A stretch of 64,000 nt of DNA from Kistimonas asteriae (GCF_018263925.1 NZ_JAEVHF010000015.1:62001-126000), one strand, 5' to 3'; shown: positions 44,216-53,880, numbered from the stretch's first letter. Program-made: numbers and translations. The notes: generated by a model not told the origin, from the sequence alone.

Positions 44216-47200
44216 AACGCGTATTACTGGCGGCATTGAGGCCGTTGTTGCTGGTAACCGGGATCAGCATGCTGTCGGTTACCAGTGTTGTCTGGCTTCT
44301 GAGCGGTTTTGTGGCGCCAGGATCGAGCATGTTGCTGCGTTTACTGCTGATTCCGTTGCTGCTGACCGGTATCGCCAGCGTTGCCTGGTGGTATCACCGT
44401 CGCAAGACCAGCCGGCGTACGGTTCAGGAAAAAAAGACAGCACTCACCGATCTGGAACGCGATAAAACGGCTTTGGCCAGCCTGTTTGGGGATGCCATCA
44501 AACAGTTAAAAAACCGTCAGCGACTCGCGACACGAAGTCTTTACGAGCAAGCATGGTACGTGGCATTGGGGGACGGTCGTAGTGGTAAAAGCACCCTATT
44601 GTCCAGCAATAATCTTGAGCCACTGTTTCTGTATTCCGAGGATGAGGAAACGTCCGCCAACTGGTTGTGCCGGTTCTGGGTTGGGAAGCGGGTCGTGGTG
44701 ATTGAAACCGGGCCGGGATTGGTTGGAGCCGGTGTGAATGAGGCGCTGTGGCACTATTTTTCTGACCTGTTAATGAAATATCGGCCAAGACAGGCATTGA
44801 ATGGTCTGATCATGGTAATCAGTTGCGCTGATCTGCTGCATGGGAGTCGCGATGCCCGACGTAATCTCGCCAGCCGCATACGTGAGGCCATTTTGACGCT
44901 GAATAACCGTATCGGCATTCAGTTGCCGGTTTATGCGACATTCAGCTGTGTGGATGCTATCTGTGATTTTTTGCCCGCGTTCAGCAGTCGGCGGGAGGGC
45001 GGGGCAGATACACCGTTTGGCGATCTGGTTGAGCAGTATGACAACCGGCATTTTGATGTGGAATGGTTCCGGCATTCACTGCAGACCTTACTGTTGGGAC
45101 TGGTCGACAAACAGTTAAGGTCCATGCAGCAGGGACGACGACCGGACAGCTGGCAATCGCTTATTGGCTTGCCCTTCCAATTGCAACTCTTCGGACGGGT
45201 CATGGAAAACTTTTGCAAGGATCTCTGTACGGAGTCCTTGCTGCGGGAGTATGTCTGGTTGCGGGGGTATTTTCTGTTTACCTCCGAACAGCAAGGAGTT
45301 CAGTATGACTTATTAACGCAGGCGGTCTCTAATTTTGGTGGCTGTACCGGCACGACGGTTCACGAACAGGTGCCAGGCCGGATGACGCTGTTTGCCAGCC
45401 GACTATTGCAACAGGTCATATTGCCGGAATCGGGGATTGCCGGAAGGAACCGGCAACAGGAGAGCCGCTACCTGTTTGCTCATCTTTTAGTGATACTGGT
45501 ATTGGTGTTGTCGCTGGGTGTGTTTATTTACCAGATGCGTGCGAACTGGATCAGGGATGAGTCCTACTTTCACAGTATGCAATCGCGCCTGGCGCTTTAC
45601 CATTCAGAAATATTTCGTCTTGAGCGTCAGGAGAGAACCACCGACCTTGGCTATGTGCTCCCTGTTCTGACTGACCTGAGGCAGCTTTACCTGGAAGGGA
45701 ACCGTAAGAAACCCTGGTATCTGCGCAGCAGCCTGTTTGAGGGGAACTTGTCGAAGGCTGTGACCCAGGCATACCATAATCATCTCCAGCAACTGCTGTT
45801 ACCCAGGCTGATAGACCTGACGGCGACAGCCTTACAGCAAAGCCTTGATGACGATGATACTGGACAGGTGTTCGAACATCTTCGTTTTTACTTGATGCTG
45901 TTTAACAAGCGCCTTCTAAATACCAGTGGCCTGGAGCGTTTTCTACTTGGACGCATGGCTATTGTTGTCCCGCAACTCAATGGGCACCAGACAGAGCAAC
46001 TGGTCAGCGATCTGCTGGATTCTGAGTATGCTGCCGTCTACAGGCCCAGAGAACAACTGGTTGAAATGGCGCGTCAGAGTCTCGCTGGTGTGCCTGTCGA
46101 TCAGCTTATTTATGGCCGGCTCAAGGCGCTGCCGAATAACCGTGAAACACTGGATGTCCGTCATTTCATGGGAAAATACTTTCCACTGATGGCCCGTTTC
46201 CGACCCGGATTCAAGGCTTTTACCTTGCCAGTGATGTATACCGCCATGGGGTATGCCAACCTGGATCTCTCTGTGAAATCTCCGCTTTTGCGACAGTTAT
46301 TGACGGAATACCGGTTGATTATGGGCGATTTACAGGGGCCATTTAACGTTGACCTGTTGGCGCTCAGCACCAATATCCAGAATCTGTATTTCTCAGATTA
46401 TATTTATCGCTGGAAAACCCTGTATGACAATATTGAGGTTGCCCGCTTTGATACGCTGATCCAGCTGGGCGCTTCGCTGGAAGTCTTGCGGGCACCCTCT
46501 ATCAGCCCTCTTCTGGATGCGCTGAATTTTCTCGTGGCGAATACCCAGCTTGTGCAAGCCAGGGAGCCGTTAGAGACATCGGTCGTCGAAAAAGCGGCAG
46601 GCAAGGCGGGGCGGCAAGGGGCAAAGTGGTTGGCAGCGGATCAACAATATCGCCTGCACCCTGCCTATGTGGTGGATGAGCAGTTTCAGCAATACGCGGA
46701 TTTTGTGGAAACCCGTCATGAGCAGGGTTCAGCGTTCGAACGGCTGGAACAGTGCGTGTCAAATCTTGACGTTTATCTGCAGGATGCGCTGACAGCACCT
46801 GATCCGGGTGAAGTCTTTTTTACGTATGCACTTGCCCATGCCGCTGGAAACAATGACCCTATCCGTTGCATTGATACGGTGTCCACACTGGCACCGCCGG
46901 TGGTGGCCAGTATCGGCCAGGCCCTGTCTCAGCAGATCTGGAAGCTGGTCCTTATGGAGGCGTATCGGCATATCGACAAGCAATGGCGCCAGAATGTATT
47001 GCCGGTCTACAAGGCGACATTAGCGGGACGTTTTCCTTTTGCCGCCAGTGAAGGATGGGAGTCCTCCCTCTCGTCATTTGTCACGTTTTTCCGTCCGGAA
47101 GGCGTGTGGGATGGGTTCATGACAACCTATCTGGCCCCGTTCATCGACTGGCAGGGGGCGAAGCCGGTGGTGAAATCGATTGATGGTTTTCGGTTGCCAC

Positions 47201-47670
47201 TCAAACCCAAAATACTGGATTTGATGATCAAGGCAAAACGCATTCGTTATGTTTACCTGGACGCCAATGGTCAGCAGGTATCCCTGGACTTGACCGTCCG
47301 GGCGCTGGATATGAGTCCGGATGTGACGGATTTCGTCCTGTCTGCTGCACGGCCGGTATTCAAATACCAGCATGGTCCCCGGGTCTGGAATTCTGTGCAC
47401 TGGCCTACTGATGATACGCCGGATACCGGCGTGACAGCGCAATTTTACCGAAGTGGCGTATTGCTGGCAGAAAAACAATATAACGGTCCCTGGGCGTTAC
47501 TGCGTTTTTTCTGGGATGCGCGGATGAAATCCGACACCATGGGCGTGATCTTCGAATATCAACTGGGTGAGCGATCCGTCAAATTGCATGGATCTGCGAT
47601 TGATGAATACCCGGGTCCCCGGGCACAGGAACTGTTTCTGAATTTCAACCTGCCGGAAACGTTGCTATGA
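44212..47670 (+). CDS. tssM: T6SS inner-membrane protein TssM (IcmF)
   Basis: A 1152-residue IcmF-family protein. Two membrane spans lie near the N-terminus (about 11-30 and 40-62), then a cytoplasmic NTPase-like domain with Walker A GDGRSGKST (120-128), a third membrane span at about 428-447, and a long periplasmic part with the family's C-terminal domains. TssM forms the core of the membrane complex with TssL and TssJ. The intact Walker A suggests ATP binding. It overlaps both tssL and the kinase gene by 4 bases. Confidence 0.95.
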   Translation: MKRVLLAALRPLLLVTGISMLSVTSVVWLLSGFVAPGSSMLLRLLLIPLLLTGIASVAWWYHRRKTSRRTVQEKKTALTDLERDKTALASLFGDAIKQLKNRQRLATRSLYEQAWYVALGDGRSGKSTLLSSNNLEPLFLYSEDEETSANWLCRFWVGKRVVVIETGPGLVGAGVNEALWHYFSDLLMKYRPRQALNGLIMVISCADLLHGSRDARRNLASRIREAILTLNNRIGIQLPVYATFSCVDAICDFLPAFSSRREGGADTPFGDLVEQYDNRHFDVEWFRHSLQTLLLGLVDKQLRSMQQGRRPDSWQSLIGLPFQLQLFGRVMENFCKDLCTESLLREYVWLRGYFLFTSEQQGVQYDLLTQAVSNFGGCTGTTVHEQVPGRMTLFASRLLQQVILPESGIAGRNRQQESRYLFAHLLVILVLVLSLGVFIYQMRANWIRDESYFHSMQSRLALYHSEIFRLERQERTTDLGYVLPVLTDLRQLYLEGNRKKPWYLRSSLFEGNLSKAVTQAYHNHLQQLLLPRLIDLTATALQQSLDDDDTGQVFEHLRFYLMLFNKRLLNTSGLERFLLGRMAIVVPQLNGHQTEQLVSDLLDSEYAAVYRPREQLVEMARQSLAGVPVDQLIYGRLKALPNNRETLDVRHFMGKYFPLMARFRPGFKAFTLPVMYTAMGYANLDLSVKSPLLRQLLTEYRLIMGDLQGPFNVDLLALSTNIQNLYFSDYIYRWKTLYDNIEVARFDTLIQLGASLEVLRAPSISPLLDALNFLVANTQLVQAREPLETSVVEKAAGKAGRQGAKWLAADQQYRLHPAYVVDEQFQQYADFVETRHEQGSAFERLEQCVSNLDVYLQDALTAPDPGEVFFTYALAHAAGNNDPIRCIDTVSTLAPPVVASIGQALSQQIWKLVLMEAYRHIDKQWRQNVLPVYKATLAGRFPFAASEGWESSLSSFVTFFRPEGVWDGFMTTYLAPFIDWQGAKPVVKSIDGFRLPLKPKILDLMIKAKRIRYVYLDANGQQVSLDLTVRALDMSPDVTDFVLSAARPVFKYQHGPRVWNSVHWPTDDTPDTGVTAQFYRSGVLLAEKQYNGPWALLRFFWDARMKSDTMGVIFEYQLGERSVKLHGSAIDEYPGPRAQELFLNFNLPETLL

Positions 47671-48509
47671 AATTCAGTCACGCATTTCTTACACGGCAGA
47701 CGAAGTATCGACTGGCAGGGCGCTTCACGCTAGAACGCCCATTGGGTGGGCGGCGATGTGTCGTACAGGCCTATGATCATGAGAGTGGGAAGCGGGTTGC
47801 ACTCAAGCAAGGATCACCAGATCGACTGGGAAGGGAATGGGCAAGATTAAGCACCCTTTCAGCGAAGGGCATTTTACAGCCGACGCTATTGTTTCATGCT
47901 ATGGGGTTGATGGTGTTCCCCTGGTTAAAAGCAGGCAATTTGGCCCTACGGTTGCGGGGCGATGACATTTCACTATTAGAAGGATTAGGACTCTTAAGGC
48001 AAGTCGGGGAAGCCGTGTGTCATTGTCATCGACAAGGATTTATTCATGGTGATATAAAGCCAGCTAACATCATGCCAGCATGGGGCGGTGTGCTGATTGA
48101 TTTTACGGACGCATCTGATATTGGAATACCCGTTTCCCAAGTTGTCCCGTGCCATCTATCCCCGGCCTTTGCTGCACCAGGGATATTGCGAAGCCAGGGG
48201 ATGATGCGTGGGTCCTTTGACTGGTTTTCACTGGCGGTATCTCTGGAATTGCTAATACGCCGGCAGCACCCATTCTCAGGCAAAACCATCCTCGATATAT
48301 CGGAACATGCCTGGTGGTCAGGGCATCATTGTTTTGACTGGAAAGCCTGCTGCCGGGGACATGAAATCACGCAGACGGAATTCATGGATGTACTGGATCA
48401 CTGTTACCATGCGGTTGAGCAGCGCTGTGCTGAGATCCACCCAACTGAAGATGCGTCATTACCCAGTGCTGATGTGGTCCGGGAATGGTCCAGAGTCCGA
48501 ACAGCATGA
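47667..48509 (+). CDS. Serine/threonine kinase-like protein, T6SS-linked (PpkA-like)
   Basis: A 280-residue eukaryote-like kinase domain without membrane span. Lys 47 in VALK fits the ATP-anchoring Lys; HGDIKPAN (127-134) is the catalytic loop with Gly instead of Arg before Asp, a variant seen in some bacterial kinases; DFT (145-147) replaces DFG. Its position after tssM with an FHA gene in the same operon suggests it phosphorylates Fha/TagH or another T6SS part. It is much shorter than PpkA. No phosphatase gene is present. Its 3' end overlaps the opposite-strand tauE-like gene by 128 bases. Confidence 0.85.
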   Translation: MKFSHAFLTRQTKYRLAGRFTLERPLGGRRCVVQAYDHESGKRVALKQGSPDRLGREWARLSTLSAKGILQPTLLFHAMGLMVFPWLKAGNLALRLRGDDISLLEGLGLLRQVGEAVCHCHRQGFIHGDIKPANIMPAWGGVLIDFTDASDIGIPVSQVVPCHLSPAFAAPGILRSQGMMRGSFDWFSLAVSLELLIRRQHPFSGKTILDISEHAWWSGHHCFDWKACCRGHEITQTEFMDVLDHCYHAVEQRCAEIHPTEDASLPSADVVREWSRVRTA

Positions 48510-49137
48510 CCAGCATGCCGGCACTGGCTCTGACCCCCCGGTGTTGCAGCACCCCTTTCATCTGGTCTGCGAGTAGACCGGTTGCCAGCAACACCGGGAT
48601 GGTGCCAATGCCAAAGCAGAGCATCAGCAGCGCTGCGTTCCAGCTGCTGGCGCTGGATGCTGCCCAGATCAGCGTACTGTAAACGAGTCCGCAGGGTAAC
48701 CAGCCCCAGAGCATGCCCACAGCAAAGGCTTGGGGAGGGGTGGTGATTGGCAGCATAGCTGCAGCCCGTGGTTGAATATGGCGCCAGAGCCGATGGCCGA
48801 CCTGTTCCAGTTTGGTGAGGCCAAGCCACCATCCGGAAAGATACAGTCCCATGGCAATCAACATCAATCCTGCCAACCAGCGAATAGCCAGACTGGTTTC
48901 ACGGCTGAATCCGCCCAGAAACCAGCCCAGTGTTCCCATCAGGAAGCCTGCAATGGCGTAACTGATAATCCGGCCGGAATTATACGCCAGAAGTAATGAC
49001 AGACGACGTGGGAGGGTATTGCTGGCAGGCGTCGACAGTGTCAGGGCCGACATAATGCCCCCACACATCCCAATACAATGTGCACCGCCGAGTAGGCCGA
49101 GAATGATAGCGGTCGTATACTGCAGTGTTTCAGGCAT
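48382..49137 (-). CDS. TauE/SafE-like (COG2836-type) membrane protein
   Basis: A 251-residue membrane protein with six or so spans. GLLGGAHCIGMCGGIMSAL near the N-terminus and GMLWGWLPCGLVYSTLIWA in the middle carry paired Cys, Gly and Pro like DsbD/SafE-type proteins; homologs lie at the end of cbb3 oxidase gene clusters in Pseudomonas and are thought to take part in copper supply or assembly. The start at ATG 49137 is chosen over TTG 49188. Its 3' end overlaps the kinase gene by 128 bases on the opposite strand. It follows ccoS by 76 bases. Confidence 0.88.
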   Translation of the reverse strand: MPETLQYTTAIILGLLGGAHCIGMCGGIMSALTLSTPASNTLPRRLSLLLAYNSGRIISYAIAGFLMGTLGWFLGGFSRETSLAIRWLAGLMLIAMGLYLSGWWLGLTKLEQVGHRLWRHIQPRAAAMLPITTPPQAFAVGMLWGWLPCGLVYSTLIWAASSASSWNAALLMLCFGIGTIPVLLATGLLADQMKGVLQHRGVRASAGMLVMLFGLWTIPGPHQHWVMTHLQLGGSQHSAAQPHGNSDPVHP

Positions 49138-49213
49138 AAAAGGGTGTGAACGAATAAGATTGACAGTCTGTATACCGCCAGACTGCAACGATTGTCGTGA
49201 TAGAGATCACTAT

Positions 49214-49399
49214 CTATTCCTTTTTATCCTGTTTATCGGTGGGTGTTGGCTTTTTTCGGGGTTTGTCATCAAACAGGATGCTGTGTGCCGGCCCTTCCAT
49301 GTCATCAAACTGCCCGTTATCAACGGCCCAGAAAAACAGGGCGACAGCAATGATCACAAAGATCACCGCCAGGGGGATCAGCAGGTATAAACTGGCCAT
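49214..49399 (-). CDS. ccoS: cbb3 oxidase assembly protein CcoS
   Basis: A 61-residue CcoS: the single N-terminal span (SLYLLIPLAVIFVIIAVALF) followed by FWAVDNGQFDDMEGPAHSIL, the family signature. It is needed for correct cofactor (heme and copper) insertion into cbb3 oxidase. It starts 4 bases after ccoI, with GGGAG upstream. Confidence 0.96.
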   Translation of the reverse strand: MASLYLLIPLAVIFVIIAVALFFWAVDNGQFDDMEGPAHSILFDDKPRKKPTPTDKQDKKE

Positions 49400-49403
49400 G
49401 GCA

Positions 49404-51857
49404 TCAGGCTCCCTGGAAAGAGGTTGCAGACAGTTTACCCTTATCCAATACCGGTGTCTCAGGTGCCAGGCGGGTCAGTCGCATGGCGTTGCCAACCACA
49501 ATCAATGAACTCAGTGACATGCCGATAGCTGCCATCCAGGGGGCAATCAGGCCGGTCGCCGCCAATGGCAGGGCAGTGATATTGTAACCCAGTGACCAGA
49601 ACAGGTTCTGCCAGATGATACGGCGTGTTTGCCGGGCGAGATCGAATGCGGTGAGCAGACGCTGCAGGTCACCGGTTAACAGGACGGCATCAGCGGTGGT
49701 GCGAGCCAGGTCCGTGGCGTTGTTCAGAGCCAGTGAGAGATCAGCCTGAGCCAGCACGGGGACATCATTGATGCCATCCCCCACCATCAGGACCTTGGCG
49801 CCGTGTGCCTGCCGGGTACGGACATGCTTGAGTTTATCGTCAGGAACGGCGGCGGCCAGCCATTGGTCGATACCCAGTTCGCCCGCCACCCTTGAAACAA
49901 CGCCAGGGGTGTCTCCGCTGAGAAGTTCAACGGTCAGGCCCCGGCGCTGCAGGGCGTCGATGACCGTGGCCGCTTCCGGGCGCAGTTCATCATCGAGCTC
50001 GAACCAAGCTATGGGTTGTTCGTTACAACTGAGTAATAACCATTGTCCTGACGTATCGGGGGGAGACAGGTTCACGTCTGGCGCGCTGAAGGTTGCTGTA
50101 CCTATCCGGTAAAGGCTGTTGTCTATGTAGCCGCTGAGGCCTTTGCCTGTGGTGTTGGTCACATCAGTGGCTGTATAGGGTGATGCGCCTGAGAAAGCCT
50201 GGGCGATGGGGTGCTCGGAATGACTTTCAAGGGCGCTTGCCAGGTGAATCACATCATCCTGTTTTAGCGTACAACCTTCCGCAAGAATGACTTGCCGCAG
50301 AATCAGCTTGCCTTTGGTGAGTGTGCCCGTCTTGTCAAAGATAACATGGGTCACCTGGTTGAGGCCTTCGAGAACATGACCGCGGCTGATGAGAATGCCC
50401 AGCTTTTGCAGGGTGCCGGTCGCGGCAGTCAAGGCGGCAGGCGTGGCAAGTGACAGGGCGCAGGGGCAGGTGACCACCAGGACGGACAGCGTCACCCAGA
50501 ATGCATGTCCCGGATCGATCTGGCTCCAGAGGGTGAACACGACGACAGACGTCACCAGCACGGCGGCAACAAAGAATCCGGCGACCCGGTCTGCAATACG
50601 GGCGATAGCAGGCTTGTCACTCTGTGCACGTTCCAGCAGCCGGACAATCGCTGAGAGCCGAGTGTCGTCACCAATGCGGGTAACCTCAATATCCAAGGCG
50701 TTCTCGGTATTCAGGCTGCCAGCGATCACCCGTTCCCCGGCACTGCGGGCAACCGGCATGTATTCACCGGTCAGGGCTGATTCGTTCAGACTGGAATGGC
50801 CGCTGATGATCATGCCATCGGTTGGGACGCTGTCGCCCGGTAATACGCGGACTCGATCGCCGGGCTGAAGATCGGTAACGGGAACCCGTTCAGTCTGGTT
50901 TCCGCTGAGTTTAAGGCAGCTGGCTGGCAGCAGGTTACGCAAAGCACGACCTGCCTTGGCGGTTCGATGTCTGGCCCGTAATTCCAGATAGCGTCCCAGC
51001 AGCAGAAAAAAGGTAAACATGCTGACGGAATCAAAATAGACTTCGCCATGGCCGTGCCAGGTCGCCCATAGGCTGGCAACATACGCCCCGCCAATGGCAA
51101 TGGAGACAGGGACATCCATGCCCAGGTGTCGGGTTTTCAGATCACGCCAGGCCGCAGTGAAGAATGGACGGGCGGCATAAAAAACGACGGGTGTTGCCAC
51201 AAAGGCACTGATCCAGCGGATAAAATCCCGATATTCAGCTTCCATATCCTGCATGGCGCCAGCATACAGGGCGACGGCATACATCATCACCTGCATGGTG
51301 CCAATCCCTGCAACGGCGAGCCGCCGGATGAAGACCCGGTGCTCCTGCTGCATCAGCGCTTCCTGACGCTCTGCCCGCCAGGGGTGTCCCTTGTAGCCGA
51401 TATGGTGCAGTTCCAGCAGAATGTCACTGAGTTTGACGCTCTCAGGATCCCAGCTGACAGTTGCGCTATGCTGGCTCAGGTTAACGGTAACGTTAGAGAT
51501 GCCTGTCAGGTGTGACAGGTGTTTTTCAATCAGCCAGACGCAGGCTGAGCAGGTAATCCCTTCAATCAGCAGGCGCGCTTCCCGGGTGCCATCCGGATGG
51601 GTCCGGACAAAATCTGCCTGCATATCTTCACGGTCATAAAGCGCCAATTCTGCTTGCAGGGCCTGGTTGGCAGATTCAGCCCGTTCCGCGGGTTCGGTGC
51701 GAAAACGATAATAATTATCCAGGCCACCGGCCACGATGGCTTCTGCGACAGCCTTGCAGCCCGGGCAACACATGGGCTGCTCCTCGGCTTCAATGATGGC
51801 GAAGTAACGCGGTGTATCGGTAATGGGTAAATGACAGTGAAAACAGCTTACAGTCAT
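49404..51857 (-). CDS. ccoI: Copper-exporting P-type ATPase CcoI
   Basis: An 817-residue heavy-metal P1B ATPase of the CcoI/FixI type. The N-terminus has C5xxC8 and CCPGC (30-34) motifs, then a heavy-metal domain with C103xxC106 (GITCSACVW). The transport motif CPC lies near residue 460 (VVTCPCALSLATP), DKTGTLTKG holds the phosphorylated Asp, and GDGINDVPVL is the hinge motif. CcoI exports Cu to the periplasm for insertion into CcoN. It follows ccoH by 8 bases. Confidence 0.96.
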   Translation of the reverse strand: MTVSCFHCHLPITDTPRYFAIIEAEEQPMCCPGCKAVAEAIVAGGLDNYYRFRTEPAERAESANQALQAELALYDREDMQADFVRTHPDGTREARLLIEGITCSACVWLIEKHLSHLTGISNVTVNLSQHSATVSWDPESVKLSDILLELHHIGYKGHPWRAERQEALMQQEHRVFIRRLAVAGIGTMQVMMYAVALYAGAMQDMEAEYRDFIRWISAFVATPVVFYAARPFFTAAWRDLKTRHLGMDVPVSIAIGGAYVASLWATWHGHGEVYFDSVSMFTFFLLLGRYLELRARHRTAKAGRALRNLLPASCLKLSGNQTERVPVTDLQPGDRVRVLPGDSVPTDGMIISGHSSLNESALTGEYMPVARSAGERVIAGSLNTENALDIEVTRIGDDTRLSAIVRLLERAQSDKPAIARIADRVAGFFVAAVLVTSVVVFTLWSQIDPGHAFWVTLSVLVVTCPCALSLATPAALTAATGTLQKLGILISRGHVLEGLNQVTHVIFDKTGTLTKGKLILRQVILAEGCTLKQDDVIHLASALESHSEHPIAQAFSGASPYTATDVTNTTGKGLSGYIDNSLYRIGTATFSAPDVNLSPPDTSGQWLLLSCNEQPIAWFELDDELRPEAATVIDALQRRGLTVELLSGDTPGVVSRVAGELGIDQWLAAAVPDDKLKHVRTRQAHGAKVLMVGDGINDVPVLAQADLSLALNNATDLARTTADAVLLTGDLQRLLTAFDLARQTRRIIWQNLFWSLGYNITALPLAATGLIAPWMAAIGMSLSSLIVVGNAMRLTRLAPETPVLDKGKLSATSFQGA

Positions 51858-51865
51858 GAAAATCT

Positions 51866-52432
51866 CTATTGCTCACTACCGGAAACGGGTGTGCCAGCGG
51901 ACAGTGTGACGGGCGCGCCAGGCTCAAGTACTAACTCATCGTTGAGGCGCCAGCCCGTCTGGTAGGCCTGCTCGGGAATTTGTTCATCCAGTGTTTCCAG
52001 TTGCACGTAATAGCGTCCACCGACACTGCTTGTCAGGTTGCCAATATAATCACCAGAGGGGGTGAGGCGCAGCATGATATCCCGGTCATTGCTTTTGAAA
52101 ACAGGGGAGGAGAAGCGAAGACGCAAGGCCTCAGGGCGCTCGGGCAGCTTGCCTGTGACTTTGGCGCGGACTTCACCGGTCAGGTCATCCACACTGATAA
52201 GCGCGCTGACGTCCCATTCTACCGCACGGTTTTCCCGTGACAGGTCTTCATTGATAACCTTGCCGACCTTGTAATAGTCATCCACAACCACGGTGTCGCG
52301 GTTATTCAATGCAACGGTCAATGTGATGGCACCCCAAGTGAAGGTCACCAGCAGGATAGTGATAATAAACCACACCCATGGCTCCTTATGCCATGGGGTG
52401 AAGGTGTCAGTCTGGTTCGGGTGATGATGCAT
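51866..52432 (-). CDS. ccoH: cbb3 oxidase assembly protein CcoH (FixH)
   Basis: A 188-residue FixH-family protein with one N-terminal span (WFIITILLVTFTWGAITLTVA, about 21-42) and a periplasmic domain with the family stretch VVDDYYKVGKVINEDLSRE. It helps assemble cbb3 oxidase and may form part of the complex. It lies between ccoG and ccoI on the minus strand. Confidence 0.92.
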   Translation of the reverse strand: MHHHPNQTDTFTPWHKEPWVWFIITILLVTFTWGAITLTVALNNRDTVVVDDYYKVGKVINEDLSRENRAVEWDVSALISVDDLTGEVRAKVTGKLPERPEALRLRFSSPVFKSNDRDIMLRLTPSGDYIGNLTSSVGGRYYVQLETLDEQIPEQAYQTGWRLNDELVLEPGAPVTLSAGTPVSGSEQ

Positions 52433-52455
52433 TACAGCATGGCCTCTATTGGGTA

Positions 52456-53880
52456 TTACCGGGGAGCCGGAGCAAGGAAACGGCTTTCTGTCGAGACAGG
52501 GGGCATCGTAGCAGTCTCGGCAGTGACGGTGAATATGACGATTGTGTTTCTCTTACCCTTTAATATTTCAGGTGGAGCAACCAGCCGTACCGGGATGTTC
52601 AGCAATTCGCCAGAGGCGACTTTAACCGTTTTGTCACCTTCATAACGTAGTCCGTCAAGACCGCTGGTAGTGATTCGATAACGGTGTGTTTGCTGATCCT
52701 TGTTGACCAGTTTGAGGGTGTAGACGTTCTCTATCAGGCCATCGACGGTCTCAGTGTACAGACTTTGTCGATCCCTGAGGATTTCCAGCTCAATCATGGA
52801 GCGGTTGCTGACAGTAACCAGGAACATGACCGTCATAATGATCAGTGCCAGAAGGTAACCGATCAGGCGAGGGCGCATGATTTTGCCGGGTTTGCCTTCG
52901 ACGATCTCGTTTTCGCTGCTATAGCGGATCAGCCCCTTATCGTATCCCATCTTGTCCATGATACTGTCACAGGCGTCGATACAGGCAGCACAGCCAATAC
53001 ATTCGTATTGCAGACCATCGCGGATATCAATGCCGGTCGGGCAGACATGAACACACATCTTGCAGTCAATACAGTCACCGAGCCCCAGGGTTTTTGGATC
53101 CGATGATTTTTTTCTTGGGCCACGAGGCTCGCCCCGGGCTGGGTCGTACCAGACGGTAGCCGTATTCTGGTCATACATGACGCTCTGGAAACGGGCATAA
53201 GGGCACATATAGATACAGACCTGTTCACGCAGCCAGCCCGCATTACCGTATGTCGCCAGGGTGAAGAAACCGATCCAGAACAATGCCCAGGGATGCACAT
53301 CCAGGCTCAAAAGATTCGGTATAAGCTCACGGATAGGGGTGAAGTACCCAACAAAGGTAATACCTGTTACCAGCGCTATAGCTAGCCAGAGGATATGTTT
53401 GAGTGCTTTTCGGAGAAACTTGGCAGAGCTCATTTCCGCTTTATCGAGCTTCATGCGCTGGTTACGGTCTCCTTCAGTGACGTGTTCAGCCCACATGTAC
53501 ACCCAGGTGAAGACACTCTGCGGACAGGTATAACCGCACCAGACCCTGCCTGCCAGAACAGTGATGAAGAACAGGCCAAACGCACTAATGATCAGCAGAC
53601 AGGACAGCAGAACGAAGTCTTGCGGGTAGAAGGTTGCGCCAAAGATGTGGAATTGCCGTGCGGGCAGGTCAAACAAGATGGCCTGTCGACCACTGATTGA
53701 TATCCAGGCGACACCGAAATAGAGAATGAAGAGAAATGCCCCTCCACTGATGCGCAGATTTCGAAAGAAACCCTGAAACGATCGGGTATAGATTTTTTCC
53801 CGCTTCTTGTAGAGGTCGACCACTTCAATGATTTCGGGTTCCTGGTCTGAACCATTTTTGCGGGTATTGGACTCACTCAT
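52456..53880 (-). CDS. ccoG: cbb3 oxidase assembly iron-sulfur protein CcoG
   Basis: A 474-residue membrane protein with several spans and ferredoxin-type clusters: CGYTCPQSVFTWVYMW and the CIDCKMCVHVCPTGID / CIGCAACIDACDS pair of 4Fe-4S motifs. CcoG reduces copper during cbb3 oxidase maturation. The C-terminal part is an Ig-like periplasmic domain (GLRYEGDKTVKVASGE). I start at ATG 53880; the frame opens at GTG 53904. It is separated from ccoP by two hairpins. Confidence 0.95.
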   Translation of the reverse strand: MSESNTRKNGSDQEPEIIEVVDLYKKREKIYTRSFQGFFRNLRISGGAFLFILYFGVAWISISGRQAILFDLPARQFHIFGATFYPQDFVLLSCLLIISAFGLFFITVLAGRVWCGYTCPQSVFTWVYMWAEHVTEGDRNQRMKLDKAEMSSAKFLRKALKHILWLAIALVTGITFVGYFTPIRELIPNLLSLDVHPWALFWIGFFTLATYGNAGWLREQVCIYMCPYARFQSVMYDQNTATVWYDPARGEPRGPRKKSSDPKTLGLGDCIDCKMCVHVCPTGIDIRDGLQYECIGCAACIDACDSIMDKMGYDKGLIRYSSENEIVEGKPGKIMRPRLIGYLLALIIMTVMFLVTVSNRSMIELEILRDRQSLYTETVDGLIENVYTLKLVNKDQQTHRYRITTSGLDGLRYEGDKTVKVASGELLNIPVRLVAPPEILKGKRNTIVIFTVTAETATMPPVSTESRFLAPAPR

